Shown piece by piece: positions 11,831-24,735 of a DNA stretch of 64,000 nt. This DNA comes from Cephalotus follicularis (lineage: Eukaryota; Streptophyta; Magnoliopsida; Oxalidales; Cephalotaceae). Under the pieces are notes generated by a model, which made no database searches, was not told the origin of the DNA, and saw nothing but the letters and a program-made list of their open reading frames with translations. The position numbers and the translations under genes were made by a program. Within the stretch, counting starts at the first letter, position 1. Every line of letters begins with the position of its first letter. Location: contig BDDD01000574.1 in assembly GCA_001972305.1 (NCBI GenBank), positions 1 to 64,000 of the forward strand. Direction: 5' to 3'.

Positions 11831-13692
11831 GCCGTAATCAGTGATATCTTTCCATCACTCGACCACGGCATGCATAGACAATCAATCAGTCAATTCAGTT
11901 CAATAATATTACATAAATATATGATATGGAATATAAAATGTTTTCTTTAGAAACATATAACTTTTCAGTGATCGTACATCTCATATGAGGAAACGATATC
12001 AGTACAGTAGTGGTTTCCAATTCGGAAACAAAACAGTAGGTGATAAAACAGTAGCTGATAAATCAGTAGTTTCTTGTAATACTAGTTTTCATTTGAAAAT
12101 GATGGTTAAACCATGAATTGTGCATATAGCACATAGTTCGTTCGATCGTTGTAATATAAGTAGTAGCGATGTTAAATAACATCAAAACAGTATATACTAT
12201 ATAATGGTAGCATATACAATTCAATAACAGTATAAGACAGTAGCAATTCAATCAATATTATGTAATTTTACCCAGAACAGTCGACTGTCCTCAAGAATAG
12301 TCGACTGCTTTGGTTGAGTAGTCGACTGCTTTGCCTTGGTAGTCGACTGGATAGGGCTGAGTAGTCGACTGCCATGAAGAACAGTCGACTGCTTCTGCCC
12401 AGAAATGCAGGCAGTAGCAGTTTGTATGCAATTCCATGTCCAATTTCACACATGCAATCATACAGAAAATAACATACTTGATATGCATAAAATATCTTCC
12501 ATAACATATCACTACCCCTACCTCAAAAGCTTATCCCAAGATCAATTGGAATGATCTATCTCTTTGAGTTCCCAAAGTCCTTCTCCAACAATCTTTTAAT
12601 TCCAGCAATATTACTCTATACAGTACATGCATTAAGGTTCAGTCATTAACCAGGAGATTAACTAGTTATCCAGATGCAATACTACTTCAACAGTAGCTTA
12701 TAACTTGTTCCTTAAGTCTTAAACTTCCATTATCAATACTTTCCTATTATTCACTTCTACTTCTAGTAACCACCATGTTTCATGTTACAGAAGTGTATAT
12801 GTGTTTAGCCAGTATACACATGCTTAGAGACAATTATAACAGCAACCCTAATCGAATCATAGGCCTAGTAACAATTCTCTAAGCTCCATTTCCATATTTC
12901 CTACTCCTTTTCAATATCAATTCTAATTCCATTTAAAGATTGTTAACTTTAAACATTAACAGAAGATATTGAACATCCTCCCAGTTTACACTATCATTAC
13001 AATAACAGTAAGTTCGAATTTAGAAACTTACCAAGAGTCCAAAGCTGAAATCTTCCTTCTTTGAGCTTTCTAATCCTTCCAATGCAAGCTCTCAATAATC
13101 CCAGCAACTTTTCTCAATATTCAGTGATATAAGACTTGAATTCTCCCGATTCTTTAACTCTTCCTTCTCTCATCATATGCACTTCTTTCTCTCTTCTCTC
13201 TATCTCTTTCTCACCTTTCTCTCTTTTGATTCTTGTAGGTTGCAGGTCTGCAAGTTGCTGAGAGAATAGAGGACATGCAAGCATGCCTTTTTGCATGTTC
13301 TGGCAGCTCCTGTCTCGTGTGACACCTGCCCACCATGCAATCTCTTCTTTGTTCAGTTTAACAGGCATGCACAGACACCTGTTCTGTACCGATCCAGTCG
13401 ACTGTCTTCAATTGGTAGTCGACTATCCACAACACGCATCTGGCAGTCGACTGCTCCCCTGTGATAGTCGGCTGCCCCTTCACAAACCAGGAAGTCGACT
13501 GCCCCCCTGTGGTAGTCGGTTGTAAAAGGCTGTTTTAGGGTTTCTTAGCTTGTTACTTCACCAATTGTACATCCATTCATCCCAAGCAATTGCCAAACAC
13601 AATTTGGTAATAATTGAACATTAAATTCAAATGAGTGCACATTTTATTAATCAATATTACAATGTACACGAATTGAATTTGCGGTTATTACA
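11831..13692 (-). mobile_element. Element B 3' LTR, truncated by element A
   Basis: Read on the minus strand, it starts TGTAATAACCGC at 13692 and matches B's right LTR (25945 leftwards) until 11831, which aligns with about 19108. The final ~742 bp are missing at the junction with A. Over about 680 compared bases the two B LTRs differ at roughly 16 sites (about 2.4%). It carries palindrome clusters at 12285-12393 and 13397-13530. Confidence 0.9.
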
Positions 13693-13706
13693 TTCCCCCC
13701 TCCTTA
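13693..13706 (-). other. Polypurine tract of element B
   Basis: On the minus strand this reads TAAGGAGGGGGGAA just before TGTAATAACC. It is the same tract as in element A. Confidence 0.9.
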
Positions 13707-13738
13707 AAGAAAATTCGTCCTCGAATTTAGCCCTTACA

Positions 13739-15150
13739 TTACATTCCGAATAGGTGGGGAAATGTCTCCCTCATTTCATCCTCACGCTCCCACGTATCTT
13801 CCTCCGCTCCGTGAAAATGCCACAGTACTTTGACCATAGGAATGGTCTTGTTCCTTAGAACCTTTTCCATTCGATCCACAATCCTTGTTGGCCTTTCCTC
13901 ATATGTCAACCTCAGACTAATGAATCCAGGGTCGTAGCTCAAAATGTGAGATGGGTCGGGTACGTATTTCCGTAACATCGAAACATGAAATACGTTATGC
14001 ACGTCCGACAAGCTAGGCGGTAATGCAATCTGGTATGCTACCTCCCCCACTCTCTCCAGTATCTCGTAAGGTCCAATGTACCTTGGAGCCAACTTCCCTT
14101 TGAGGCCAAAACGGTATATCCCTTTCGAAGGCAAAATCTTCAAGAAAACGTGATCCCTTTCTCAAACTCTAGCTTCCTTCTCTTGATATCGGCGTAACTA
14201 TTCTGTCGACTCTCTACAACTAGCAGCCTCTTCTTGATCATCTCCACTTTATCAGTGGTGTCTTGGACCAAGTCTGGTCCAAGCACTTGTCTCTCACCTA
14301 CTTCGTCCCAGCAAATAGGTGACCTACACTTTCTCCCGTACAAAGCTTCATAGGGAGCCATTCCAATGCTGGTGTGGAAACTGTTGTTGTAGGAGAACTC
14401 GATCAATGCCAGATGATCCTCCCAACTCCCAGTAAAATCAATCATACAAGCCCGTAACATATCCTCCAGAGTCTGGATAGTACGCTCGGACTGTCCGTCA
14501 GTCTGTGGGTGAAATGTCGTGCTGAAGTTCAAGGTTGTTCCCATCGCTACTTGGAACTTCTTCCAGAACCTTGAAGTAAATCTAGCATGTCGGTCGCTGA
14601 CAATACTGACTGGCACTCCATGCAATCTCACTATCTCCCGAATATACAATCGAGCAAGCTTCTTGATATAATATGTCATGTTCATCGAAAGGAAGTGAGC
14701 AGACTTGGTAGGTCTGTCCACCACAACCCACACAGCCTCATGCTGGTTCCGTGACCTTGGCAATCCTGACACAAAGTCCATGGTCATGTGCTCCCATTTC
14801 CATTCAACCACTGGTAGCGATTGTAACAGTCCCGCAGGTTTCTGATGTTCAGCCTTCACTCGCTGACAGGTCAAACATCTTGCTACATATTCAGCAATCT
14901 CCCGTTTCATTCCACTCCACCAGTAATTCTTCTTCAGGTCGTGCCACATCTTGGAACTTCCTGGGTGAACACTGTATCTCGATTTGTGAGGTTGTTGCAG
15001 TAGCTCATCCTTGATGCTCTCATCATTCGGAACACATATCCTTCCCCAGAACCTCAATATGCCATCAGTATGAATGGAGAACTCAGAATCAGTGTCTAGG
15101 TTCTCACGAATACTCCACAATTCATAATCACTATACTGAGCAGTCAGAAT
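13739..15150 (-). pseudogene. int: Element B integrase-chromodomain, frameshifted
   Basis: Chromovirus integrase related to A's. The zinc finger (CLTCQRVKAEHQKP), TMDFVSGLP, SDRHARFTS and HPQTDGQSERT are present, followed by the chromodomain-like tail to 13739. The SDRDARF motif has become SDRHARF. A one-base deletion near 14140-14165 (the EFEKGDHVF region) shifts the frame before the C-terminal domain. Upstream, about 50-56 bp are missing relative to A near 15150, which shifts the RNase H frame against integrase. Confidence 0.9.
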
Positions 15151-15819
15151 ACGTTCCAGAACGGATTCCATCTCTGAAACTCCTCCACTAGCTTCCATTG
15201 TGAAACCATAGCTCCAGCAATCATTGACTTGCGACTCAGCGCATCATCCACTACATTTGCCTTTCCCGGGTGGTATTGTATATTGCAGTTGTAGTCATTG
15301 AAGAATTCCACCCATCGCCGCTGTCTCATGTTGAGCTCCTTCTGGGAAAACAAATATTTTAAGCTCTTGTGGTCAGTAAAGATCTCAAACTGAGCTCCAT
15401 AGAGATAGTGCCTCCATTTCTGCAAAGCAAACACTATGGCTGCCAACTCAAGATCATGTACGGGATAATTTTCCTCGTACGGCTTCAACTTTCTTGATGC
15501 GTTTGCAATCACCCTACCATGTTGCATCAGGACGCATCCCAATCCCTTCCCAGAAGCATCTGTGTAGACAGTAAAACCCTCATTACCCTCCGGTAATGCC
15601 AACACTAGAGTTGAAATCAACCGACTCTTCAATTCTTGGAAAGTTACCTCACAAGAATCATCCCACACAAAGCTGGTCTTCTTCTGACTCAACTGTGTTA
15701 GTGGTGTAGCAAGCTTCGAAAATTCCTCGATGAATCTCCGGTAATAGCTAGCCAATCCCAAGAAACTACGAACCTCCATAACGTTCCTCGGTTGGGGCCA
15801 ATCAACAATACTCTTAATC
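15144..15819 (-). pseudogene. pol: Element B RT C-terminus and RNase H
   Basis: This continues the RT frame after a TAG at about 15820-15822 (A has TCG there). It contains the [20 protein letters not shown] connection motif, RNase [28 protein letters not shown] and the DALSRK end. The frame runs into a deletion at about 15150 and terminates. Confidence 0.9.
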
Positions 15820-15821
15820 TT

Positions 15822-17322
15822 CTAAGGATCCACAGACAATCCTTCACTCGATACAATGTGACTTAGGAACGTCACATGATCCAGCCAAAACTCGCACTTG
15901 CTGAATTTGGCGTATAGTTGTTCTCTCTGTAGTGTCTGCAATACAATGCGCAAATGCTGCATGTGTTCCTCAATGCTCTTTGAATAGATCAGAATGTCAT
16001 GTAAGAATATAACGACAAACTGGTCCAGGTAAGGTTGGAACACTCTGTTCATCAGACACATAAAGGCTGCAGGATCATTCGTCAAACCAAACGGCAGTAT
16101 CAGAAACTCGTAGTGCCCATATCTGGTTCGGAATGCACTCTTCTCCACATATACTTCTTGGATCCTCAATTGATGATAGCCTGTTCTTAGGTCAAGCTTG
16201 GAGAATATAGTTGAGCCTTGTAGTTGGTCGAACAACTCCTCAAAATGTGGTAGAGGATACTTGTTCTTCACCGTCACCTGATTCAGCAGCCTGTAATCAA
16301 TGCATAGCCGCATCGATCCATCCTTCTTTTTCACAAATAAAACCGGTGCTCTCCATGGTGACACACTCGGTCTGATAAATCCCTTGTCAAGATAATCCTG
16401 CAATGGAACTTTCAACTCCTTCAGTTCAACAGGAGCCATTCGGTATGGTGCTCTGGATATCGGAGCAGTTCCAGGCAATAACTCAATGCTGAACTCTATA
16501 TCTCTCTCCGGTGGCAACGAAGTGAGTTCATCTGGAAACACATCAGGAAAATCACATACAACAGGAACTTGTTCAATACTAGGCGTACCTTTCGTATGAT
16601 CAATCACATACGCCAAATAGCCTTCACACCATTGCTTGAGATATTTCTGTGCTCGTGTATATGAAACGATCGGAGCAGTAACATTCTTCTCTCCGATAAA
16701 CTTGCACTCAGTCCCATCTTGCAGATAAAATGTCATCATCTTGTAGTAGCAGTCAACACAAGCATGATGAGCATACAGCCAGTCCATCCCCAAGATTATA
16801 TCGAAATCTCGGATAGGTAACACTATCAGGCCAGCAGACAATTCAATCCCAACTACCACTATCTCACAATCTTTCATAACAGTATCAGATAAAAGACAAG
16901 TACCGGCAGGAGTACTCACCTCCAACACATATGGTAGTCTAGAAGTAATACCATGCAAATTGCGAGCAAATTCAGATGCAATGAATGAATGCGTCACACC
17001 AGGGTCAATCAATATATGAGCTAATATGCCAGATATGTAAATAGTACCTCCCACAACAGTAGTAGATTCTGGCACATCATCTTTAGATAAGGTATAGACC
17101 CTACCTTTCACAATCCCATTTACAGTGTCTCTCCGCGGTTGAGCCGCCGCAACACTACCACTAGCACCAGCACTCCCCTGTTGGCCGCGTGCTTGATCCC
17201 TCATCATCGGGCAATTAATCACCATGTGATCCTGTGAACCACACCTCAAACACTTCACCATCTTCTTCCAGCATTCGGTCTCATCATGATTCTGACGACC
17301 ACAAAAAGCACATCCACTTGCA
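15822..17322 (-). pseudogene. pol: Element B nucleocapsid knuckle, protease and RT; altered active sites
   Basis: This segment holds the second zinc knuckle (CLRCGSQDH), protease and most of RT in one frame. Protease reads DPGVTHSF, with Val (codon 16995-16997) replacing the Ala of the usual D-S/T-G-A motif. RT reads FLHDILIYS, with His (15999-16001) replacing the first catalytic Asp of FLDD. Loss of that Asp should abolish polymerisation; this is family knowledge, not tested. Both changes recur in element D. In-frame TAG codons flank the segment at about 17323 and 15820. The rest ([21 protein letters not shown]) is well conserved with A. Confidence 0.92.
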
Positions 17323-17324
17323 TT

Positions 17325-18260
17325 CTACTGACTGTTTCGGCCAGGTGTCCTTGATCGTGTGCGTCGAGAACCACCTTGCCCTCTGTTATCAGATCTGGTT
17401 GACTTAGCAGGATTATTACTTCCTTGCCCCTGTGACTGTACGACCCTCGATTGATTAGTACGAGTCCGTTCTCCTCTTCTCTCATTCATGTCAGCCTCCA
17501 AGATCATGGCTCTCTCAGCAACATCAACAAAAGTGGTCAGCTACAACAACAATAATTTAGACCTGATGTATGGTTGAAGACCCTTGAGGAACCTCCGGAT
17601 CATCCGTGACTCACCCTCCACAAGATAAGGTGTATGTCTCGCCAACTTTAGAAATCTGGTCTGGTACTGAGCTACCGTCATATCTCCTTGACGTAACTCC
17701 ATCAACTCTGTCTCCCATCGATCACGCTCAATCTGTGGTACATAAGCATCAAGAAATTCAGACTGGAATCTATCCCAAGTCTTGTCAAGTCCACGGGCTT
17801 CCCATTTTGCTTCAATCCTTTCCCACCAATAAGTCGCCTCACCCCATAGGCGGTACAAAGCAAAACTGAGTTGCTGATCATCGGTACATTCTAGAGCAGC
17901 AAATATCTTCTCCAGATCTCTAATCCTCTGCTCGGCCGCAGTAGCATTCAGTTCACCATTGAAAGTCAGAGGATTCTGTCTCATGAATAGCTCCAAATCT
18001 CGGCCAAATCCACTGGTATGGCAAGCGTCAGGTGCTTGCTGATAGGTACGGTTAGCCTCGTACATTTGCCGAATTTGTTTCATGTTTGCCGCGTTCGCTT
18101 GCTTCTGCTGTTGAAAGAGATCAGCCATGCGGTCAAAGTGACTCCTCTCGTCATACGCTGGCGGAACATTAACTCCTTCATTCATTGTCGGGTCATTTTC
18201 AGGTACCGGCGGTGCGTTGACACCTTCGTCTGCTCTACGCCTTCCTCTTCGGAGATCCAT
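17325..18260 (-). pseudogene. gag: Element B gag, broken
   Basis: The start codon at 18260 begins MDLRRGRRR, aligned with A and D. The capsid-like domain shows FGRDLELFMRQNPLTF, YWWERIEAKWE and AYVPQIERDRWETEL. An in-frame TAG at 17541 replaces CAG (Gln before LT in A). A second TAG at about 17323-17325 again replaces CAG. The basic RTNQSR-rich region leads to the first zinc knuckle. No frameshift is evident within gag. Confidence 0.9.
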
Positions 18261-18350
18261 TCTGTTTCCTATATGGAATGACAAAATCATTAGGAAACAT
18301 TTCACTTAAATTTCTGAGAAACTTATCCCAGCTTAGCATATATGGAATAT

Positions 18351-18362
18351 GCTCTGATACCA
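18351..18362 (-). other. Primer-binding site of element B
   Basis: On the minus strand this reads TGGTATCAGAGC, complementary to plant initiator Met-tRNA. It lies three bases from the LTR end at 18366. Confidence 0.93.
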
Positions 18363-18365
18363 TGC

Positions 18366-19786
18366 TGTCACACCCCGTTATTTCGGTTTACTTTATCCAA
18401 GCATATCAGGTGATATCAGAAATAAGCATAAGAATAATAATCCAGCATTCTCATAACACTCAAATATATAAGCGGAAGCAGTTAAACTGGATTATAAACA
18501 TAAGTCATCTGCACGCATCCCATACTACGTGCGGGTACAATTTAACAATATCCTTAACATAAGGAAAATACAACACTAACACGGGATGTGATCCGTTCGA
18601 TACAGTACAAATTACAGTACATCATAACAAATAACAACCTTCAAATAGCAGGTAGAAGCTCTCCAAGCTTTAGCAGTAACTCCAATCTCTTCGCTTAATC
18701 TGAAATTTTAGGGGGTTAGCCGTTGTCCTCACTTGGCTAAGTAGGAAGATAATGCATGCTAAGGAATATATGAATGCAACATGTATGACAGTTTATGTTT
18801 AAAATAACATTTCAGTGTGCCAATATATAAGCAAACATTCCAAGTGGCCATAGATAATCCATATGCAAGAATACCGCAGAAGGGTACAATCAATTAGTGC
18901 AGTAGTTTGTCCGAAGACCAGTATTGGGCTCAAGACGTCGCTAACCCCTAACCTACGTCGAGCCACCTAGCTATCACCCCAACTCCGCTGATGATAGGAG
19001 GTAAACAGTGCTGCCGGTGTTTAGCGGGCAGATAACAGTGCACGGTCTGTGATGCAGATCAGTATGGTGAATAAGCACTAGCCAACTCCTGGCATGTAGG
19101 CTCACCATCGTAATCAGTGATATCTTCCCATCACTCGACCACGGTATGCATAGACAATCAATCAGTCAATTCAGTTCAATAATATTACATATATATATGA
19201 TATGCAATATAAAATGTTTTCTTTAGAAACATATAACATGTCAGTGATCGTACATCTCATATGAGGAAACGATATCAGTACAGTAGTGGTTTCCAATTCA
19301 GAAACAAAACAGTAGGTGATAAAACAGTAGCTGATAAATCAGTAGTTTCTTGTAATACTAGTTTTCATTTGAAAATGATGGTTAAACCATGAATTGGGCA
19401 TATAGCACATAGTTCGTTCGATCGTTGTAATATAAGTAGTAGCGATGTTAAATAAGATCAAAACAGTATATACTATATAATGGTAGCATATACAATTCAA
19501 TAACAGTACAAGACAGTAGCAATTCAATCAATATTATACAATTTTACCCAGAACAGTCGATTGCCCTCAAGAATAGTTGACTGCTTTGGTTGAGTAGTCG
19601 ACTGCTTTGCCTTGGTAGTCGACTGGATAGGGTTGAGTAGTCGACTGCCATGAAGAACAGTCGACTGCTTCTGCCCAGAAATGCAGGCAGTAGCAGTTTG
19701 TATGCAATTCCATGTCCAATTTCACACATGCAATCATACAGAAAATAACATACATGATATGCATAAAATATCTTCCATAACATATC
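18366..19786 (-). mobile_element. Element B 5' LTR, proximal segment
   Basis: On the minus strand it ends GGTGTGACA at 18366. It contains the TTAGCC/GGCTAA hairpin (18716-18740) and one palindrome cluster (19552-19666). It is interrupted at 19786 by solo LTR C1, with ATATC at 19782-19786 being one copy of C1's target duplication. Confidence 0.93.
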
Positions 19787-19999
19787 TGTGACACCCCGTG
19801 TCACTTTTCCGAGACTGATTTGCAAAACACGTGAGCGTGCAAATTGGTTAATGGCATTTTAGAAATTACTATTATTATATATGTTGACAATTTCGTCTCA
19901 ATCCTTGTTTTGATGATAACATATTTGCATTTAACAAGTTTACTTGATGTGCAAGAAATTACAAGTTCAATATCAAAGCGAAATACCATCTGCAGAAGA

Positions 20000-20655
20000 A
20001 GACATCGACTCTCAACAAATGACATCGACGTCCGTACAGAAAGACATCAACTCTCAAAGAAATGACATCGACGTCTTTAGTGCAATATCAAATTACAATG
20101 AAGACATCGTCCTTCCAGTAATGACATCGACGTCCGTAACGAAAGACATCGACTACTTCCAAGATGACATCGACTACTTCCAAGATGACATCGATGTCTT
20201 TAGTGCCAGAAGCTACTATATAAAAATTGCAATTGAAGACATCGATCCCTACATCAAAGACATCGACGTCAATACAAAAGACATCGACGCCTTTCAATAG
20301 AGATCGACGCTTTTTCTAGAGCAACCTGCATTTCCCAAAAAATGCATCGACTCCCACAGAAGAAGTCGATGTGATGTTCAAAGCTTCAATACCTGGAGAT
20401 TTCCCAGAAATGACATCGACGCCTTTTGAAAGAAGTCGACGTCTTTTTAAATAAACAAGACCCTGGAAACCAGGAACGGCTAGTACAAGCACTACCAACG
20501 GCTATCAGCTACAAAGACATCGACGCCTTTTGAAAGAAGTCGACGTCTTTTTAAATAAACAAGACCCGGGAAACCAGGAACGGCTAGTACAAGCACTACC
20601 AACGGCTATCAGCTACAAAGACATCGACGCCTTTTGAAAGAAGTCGACGTCTTTA
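20000..20655 (+). repeat. GACATCGACGTC palindrome cluster in SIRE-like LTR
   Basis: About twenty spaced copies of GACATCGACGTC and variants (AAGTCGACGTC, GACATCGACTAC) occupy this stretch. A 21-bp unit starting GACATCGACTACTTCC is tandem near 20145-20187. The spaced palindromes could form cruciforms or RNA hairpins. Confidence 0.88.
20412..20655 (+). repeat. 104-bp tandem repeat (two full copies plus a partial third)
   Basis: Units begin GACATCGACGCC at 20412, 20516 and 20620, a period of exactly 104. Units 1 and 2 differ by one visible base (CCCTGG/CCCGGG). Each unit starts in a palindrome. Confidence 0.92.
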
Positions 20656-23600
20656 TACCAGCAGAAACAATATTCAAAGATTGCAACTACACATTTATTA
20701 ATCAAAAGCTACCACAAATCATGCAACGGCTACAAACCTTTTATGGCTATAAAAGGAAGACAAATACCTCAGAGAAAAAAAAGGGAAGAATATCATACAT
20801 ATAAAGATCAAGCAAAACAAACAAAGATCAAATCAAAGTTCATTCAAAAAGCTTTCTCTTCACACTTTAAGCTATTTTCTTGTTCTCACTGAATTGAGCA
20901 ATTATATCTTGTAATATCCAACCTTGTGAGAGGTTTAGCTACAAACACTACACTTTATACTTGGATTGTAATAGGGGAGTGAACCCTAGTGAATTTGGGG
21001 AGTGAACCCAAAGAGAGAGTTGTAAGTAATTGAGGTCAATCACAAAGGTGTACCGAATAGCACCCGCAATTGTATTCGGAGAACTAGTGGAAACCCAAGG
21101 AGATCCTTGGGAAAAGTGGACGTAGGCAAGAGTTTGGCCGAACCACTATAAACTAGTGTTTGCAAATCTCTCTAACTCTATCTCTTTATATTATTGCTTA
21201 TATTGATATTGTTCATTGCGAAAAGTTTAGATTATTTTTAGAAACTACAATTCACCCCCCTTGTAGTTTATTCAATATATATTAATAATGTTATATATAT
21301 ATATATATAAAGAGGAGTCTGGCGCGTCTAGAAGGCGCTAGATGCGCCAGACAAAACTAAATGAAACAGGACACGGGTGCTCAGCGCCCGTGTGAAGAAC
21401 AGAGATGAGAGAGAGAGATAGCGCGAGAGAGAGGGAGAGACACCGGGAGAGAAACGTCGGGCGAGGCGCCAGAGGCCGGGGAAGACGACGGACGACGACA
21501 CCACCACTGCCAGGTATCCTTCTCTTCCTCCTTTCTCTTTCTTCTCTCTTATTTTTTCTTCTCTTCCACGCCAAACGGCCACTGCCGTTGTTCCTCTACC
21601 ACTGATACCGTCGCGGGTGGGGCTGGTCCTCATCGTGGGGATCACCTACACCCATTTCAACGGTGGTTGTGGCGTCATTTGGCCAGAATTGACCGGATTC
21701 TAGGCACTGAGTCAACCCAGTCGCCCTGCTGCCTGTGACACCACGTTTGGCGGTGATTCCCGGTGAGTCTCGGTCACCAACGCGTAGACCGGACCTTGTG
21801 GAGGCCAGTGGTGGTGAGACCGGAGCAATGGCGTCTCGGCCGGAGCTCTGGCTCGGCGGCAGCCGCCAATTCTTGGCGAGTCTTGGGCGGAGACGTGTAG
21901 ACCAGGTCGTTTTGTGACTTTTTTGTGAGGTGGCTATATTTGTTGGATGACCGGCGAGTTGACTCAGTGAGTCAACTCACTGACGGCGGTGGCTTCCCGT
22001 TCCCGGGCGAGTCACAGTGAATTTCGAGCAGTAATTTGTTGACCAACGGTTATGGGGGCTCGGTTTTGGGTGTCACCGGAACTTCGGCAGGTTGGCCGGA
22101 GTTCCGATTACGATAAATTATGTTTCCTATGAATACGTCATAACGATACGCGCTATGTTTATGCAGCGTGAAGGATGGTAGAGTTTCGAAATGATGACGA
22201 GAACCGATGACCTGTTCAAAGCTTAACGGGGTTTGTCCATGGAAGTATCGGCTCTAATATTGTGAGTAGAACATCTCCTTCCCTTATCTTACTATTCATG
22301 TCATTTTTGATGATGGATATGTATCCTTGTTGTTATTCTTACGTTTGTGAGTCATCTGACTTGTTGATAGCCCTTGTTGTGTGATTCCTCCATGTGATAT
22401 GACTTGTTATATGATGATTCCATTATTGTTTCTTGGAATCCTTTATTGACATTCTCGACTGAACCCTAAAATGGGTTGTTGATTGTTCGATATGTAATTG
22501 AGTCCATAATCGTTTACTTCGGATCCTTTATTGGTATTTTCATTGAACTTTCTGATTGGTATGAGATGTTATAAGTGGTACATTCATATGACTCTACTAT
22601 TATATCCGCTTGGCTTCCGCGGATAGATATTTGCTTCTTCGCTATTTCTATATTCATTCTATTTCTGTATTGTTATAATTGAGCTTCGTTGTTGGTACCG
22701 TTGAGAAATTCCTATCTTTTGTAAGAAGTGGTTATCATGTGGCCATGTGCCATTGCACAACCTTGTTGTTAATGGACATTTCCCTTCTTTGACTTTCCTT
22801 GTGCTTGTTATTCTTGATGATGTTTATGCCCTTTTGTGGTTCTGTTTTGAGATGGCTCATGATAATCGGATTTGTTGATTTGTATTGATTTCTACATTCG
22901 ATATGTTGATTCATTGTGATATTCACTCCTTTGTTTGAGAGTCATATCATTCCATATGTGCCCTATTGCCTCGAGATTGTGATATTGGTTGGGATTTGTA
23001 TCCCGGTTGTATTCTGTTAACGTATTCATTATTGTGATATGATTCCGAGCGGTATATGCTTGATGTTCTGGGTGACTTGGTCACCTTCTCACATTTGTGA
23101 TATCGTGATTGTCATATGGTTATACTATGTTATACTCTGATGCTAGGTATCGGTTTTTCTGATATGTATTACCGGTCCAAGGAGTGGTATATGTTTGACG
23201 CTAACCTCTACTTAGCAGGCCCAGTGGTCTATGATGGGTTGTTATGTGGAAACTGCCCCCGGGTTCCATACCTGGATCTGCGGCATACTATTGTCTATGA
23301 TGGTATGCCGAGTGTGAGTGCAGCAGAGCTTCTCCATTACCCTCCTATTGGACTGTGTTTGGGTTGTTGATATATATTGCACGCGGGTCCCTCGGATGAG
23401 GTTGAGTGTGCGTACGGGTTTTCTCGGCGAGGGCTAGGGTCCGTGCGGTATATGCCGGCCCCTCGTGCGAGGTTTGGATGTTATGCTTACCATAGGCACT
23501 CTGCATCGGTGTATGATGGATGATGATCACATCCTGTAGCCTATTGGCCTATATTATTGCTGCAGCGGTTATGTTATGACGCCATGTTATTTGGCGGGGA

Positions 23601-24735
23601 TATGAGACAGTGACAGGATTGGTACCAGCATCCCCTTATATTTGTTGTTTATGATTCTTTGGACACATATTACATTCATGATGTTTGTTATTTGATTTAT
23701 GATTGTATCTTTGAGTTTGATATACAGATACTTGGATTTGTTGTTGACTCTCATGTATTTGATTTCTGTCTTGACTTTGATATTCGTTCAGTGGACTTCG
23801 TTGTTATGTTCGAGTGTTTCTTTTATGGCGCCCATTTGCTAAGTATTGAGTTTCCTTTCATATATTCAACTTCATTTGTGAATTTCGTTAAGGGATCTTG
23901 ATATCGCTTGTGGATCTTAATATCGTTTATGAACCTTGAGGTTCACTTTTCTAGATTTTTGTATACCTTTATGAATCTTGCTTACTTTTTGGTTCTCGTT
24001 TACTTTTATGGATCTTGATTTCATCTTGCTGTAGATTTACTTTGCATTCTATTTTGAACTTATATCATTTCTCTTTTTATTCGCTATATAGTTATGGGAG
24101 ATGTATTTATTGTTTCTACTCACTTAGTCATTTGGACTAACCCCCTCTCTTTTCTTTCCCTTCCAGATAAAGGCAAGATGGTAAGTGATTGCTAGTTTAT
24201 TGCTGTTCATGATTGACCACGGAGGCAGGGCATGCTACCAGGATTTTAATACATGCATAGCATACTACATCAACAATTAAATTACGCATTTACTCATATT
24301 TTATATAAATGTTTTCTTTTATGGTTTTGCTTTTAAAGGGCCGAGCCCTATAGACTCACTTTTCTTGCTTTGATGAAATGGTTGAGGCTGAGCCCAACCC
24401 ATGTTTACTGCTTTAAAAGAAAATTGTGGTTGCTGAGGGCTGAGCCCATTTATAAAACTGTTGATTCCTCCTTCGGGAGTGTGTATATAAACTGTGTTTT
24501 TTCTTTACAGGGGGCATAGTCCTATAAACAGATAGTACATGCCCGATTTTCATAAAAAATTTAAGAGTTAGAAAAATTTTCAAAGTTTTGAAAACGTTTA
24601 ACTTTTTGATTTTCAAGTTTAAAGTGAGTTTTATATAAACCATGTGGTGACTTCCGAAAGGAAGTTGTCATGTGGAATGTCATATCCGTTCTCAGTAGGA
24701 TATCGGTTGTTGTAGGGAACGGGTGTGACAATATC

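Larger units (their letters stand above)
19882..21274 (+). mobile_element. SIRE-like copia solo LTR nested in C1
   Basis: A 1393-bp TGTTGACAATTTC...TTATTCA segment flanked by perfect ATATA repeats (19877-19881, 21275-21279). The start (TTTTGATGATAAC) and the end (AATTCACCCCCCTTGTAG) are of the type I associate with plant SIRE/Maximus copia LTRs. A CTATAAAAGG TATA-like site lies near 20747. No coding sequence is present. Assignment is by recognition of ends only. Confidence 0.85.
19787..24730 (+). mobile_element. Solo LTR C1 (family C), with nested copia LTR
   Basis: It runs TGTGACACCCCG to CGGGTGTGACA and is flanked by perfect 5-bp direct repeats ATATC (19782-19786 and 24731-24735). No gag, pol, primer site or polypurine tract lies inside, so it is a solo LTR. 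Removing the nested insertion leaves about 3.55 kb. Landmarks shared with other family-C copies are a GC-rich hairpin at 21320-21349, the CTCACTTAGTC/GACTAACCCC hairpin at 24124-24140, and a block near the end beginning CTTTACAGGGGGCATAG. No coding potential is recognised. Confidence 0.92.

Noticed and set aside
19944-20300. 118-codon frame rich in DID/TST repeats
   Set aside because: Produced by the GACATCGACGTC palindrome cluster in a solo LTR; low complexity and no family match.
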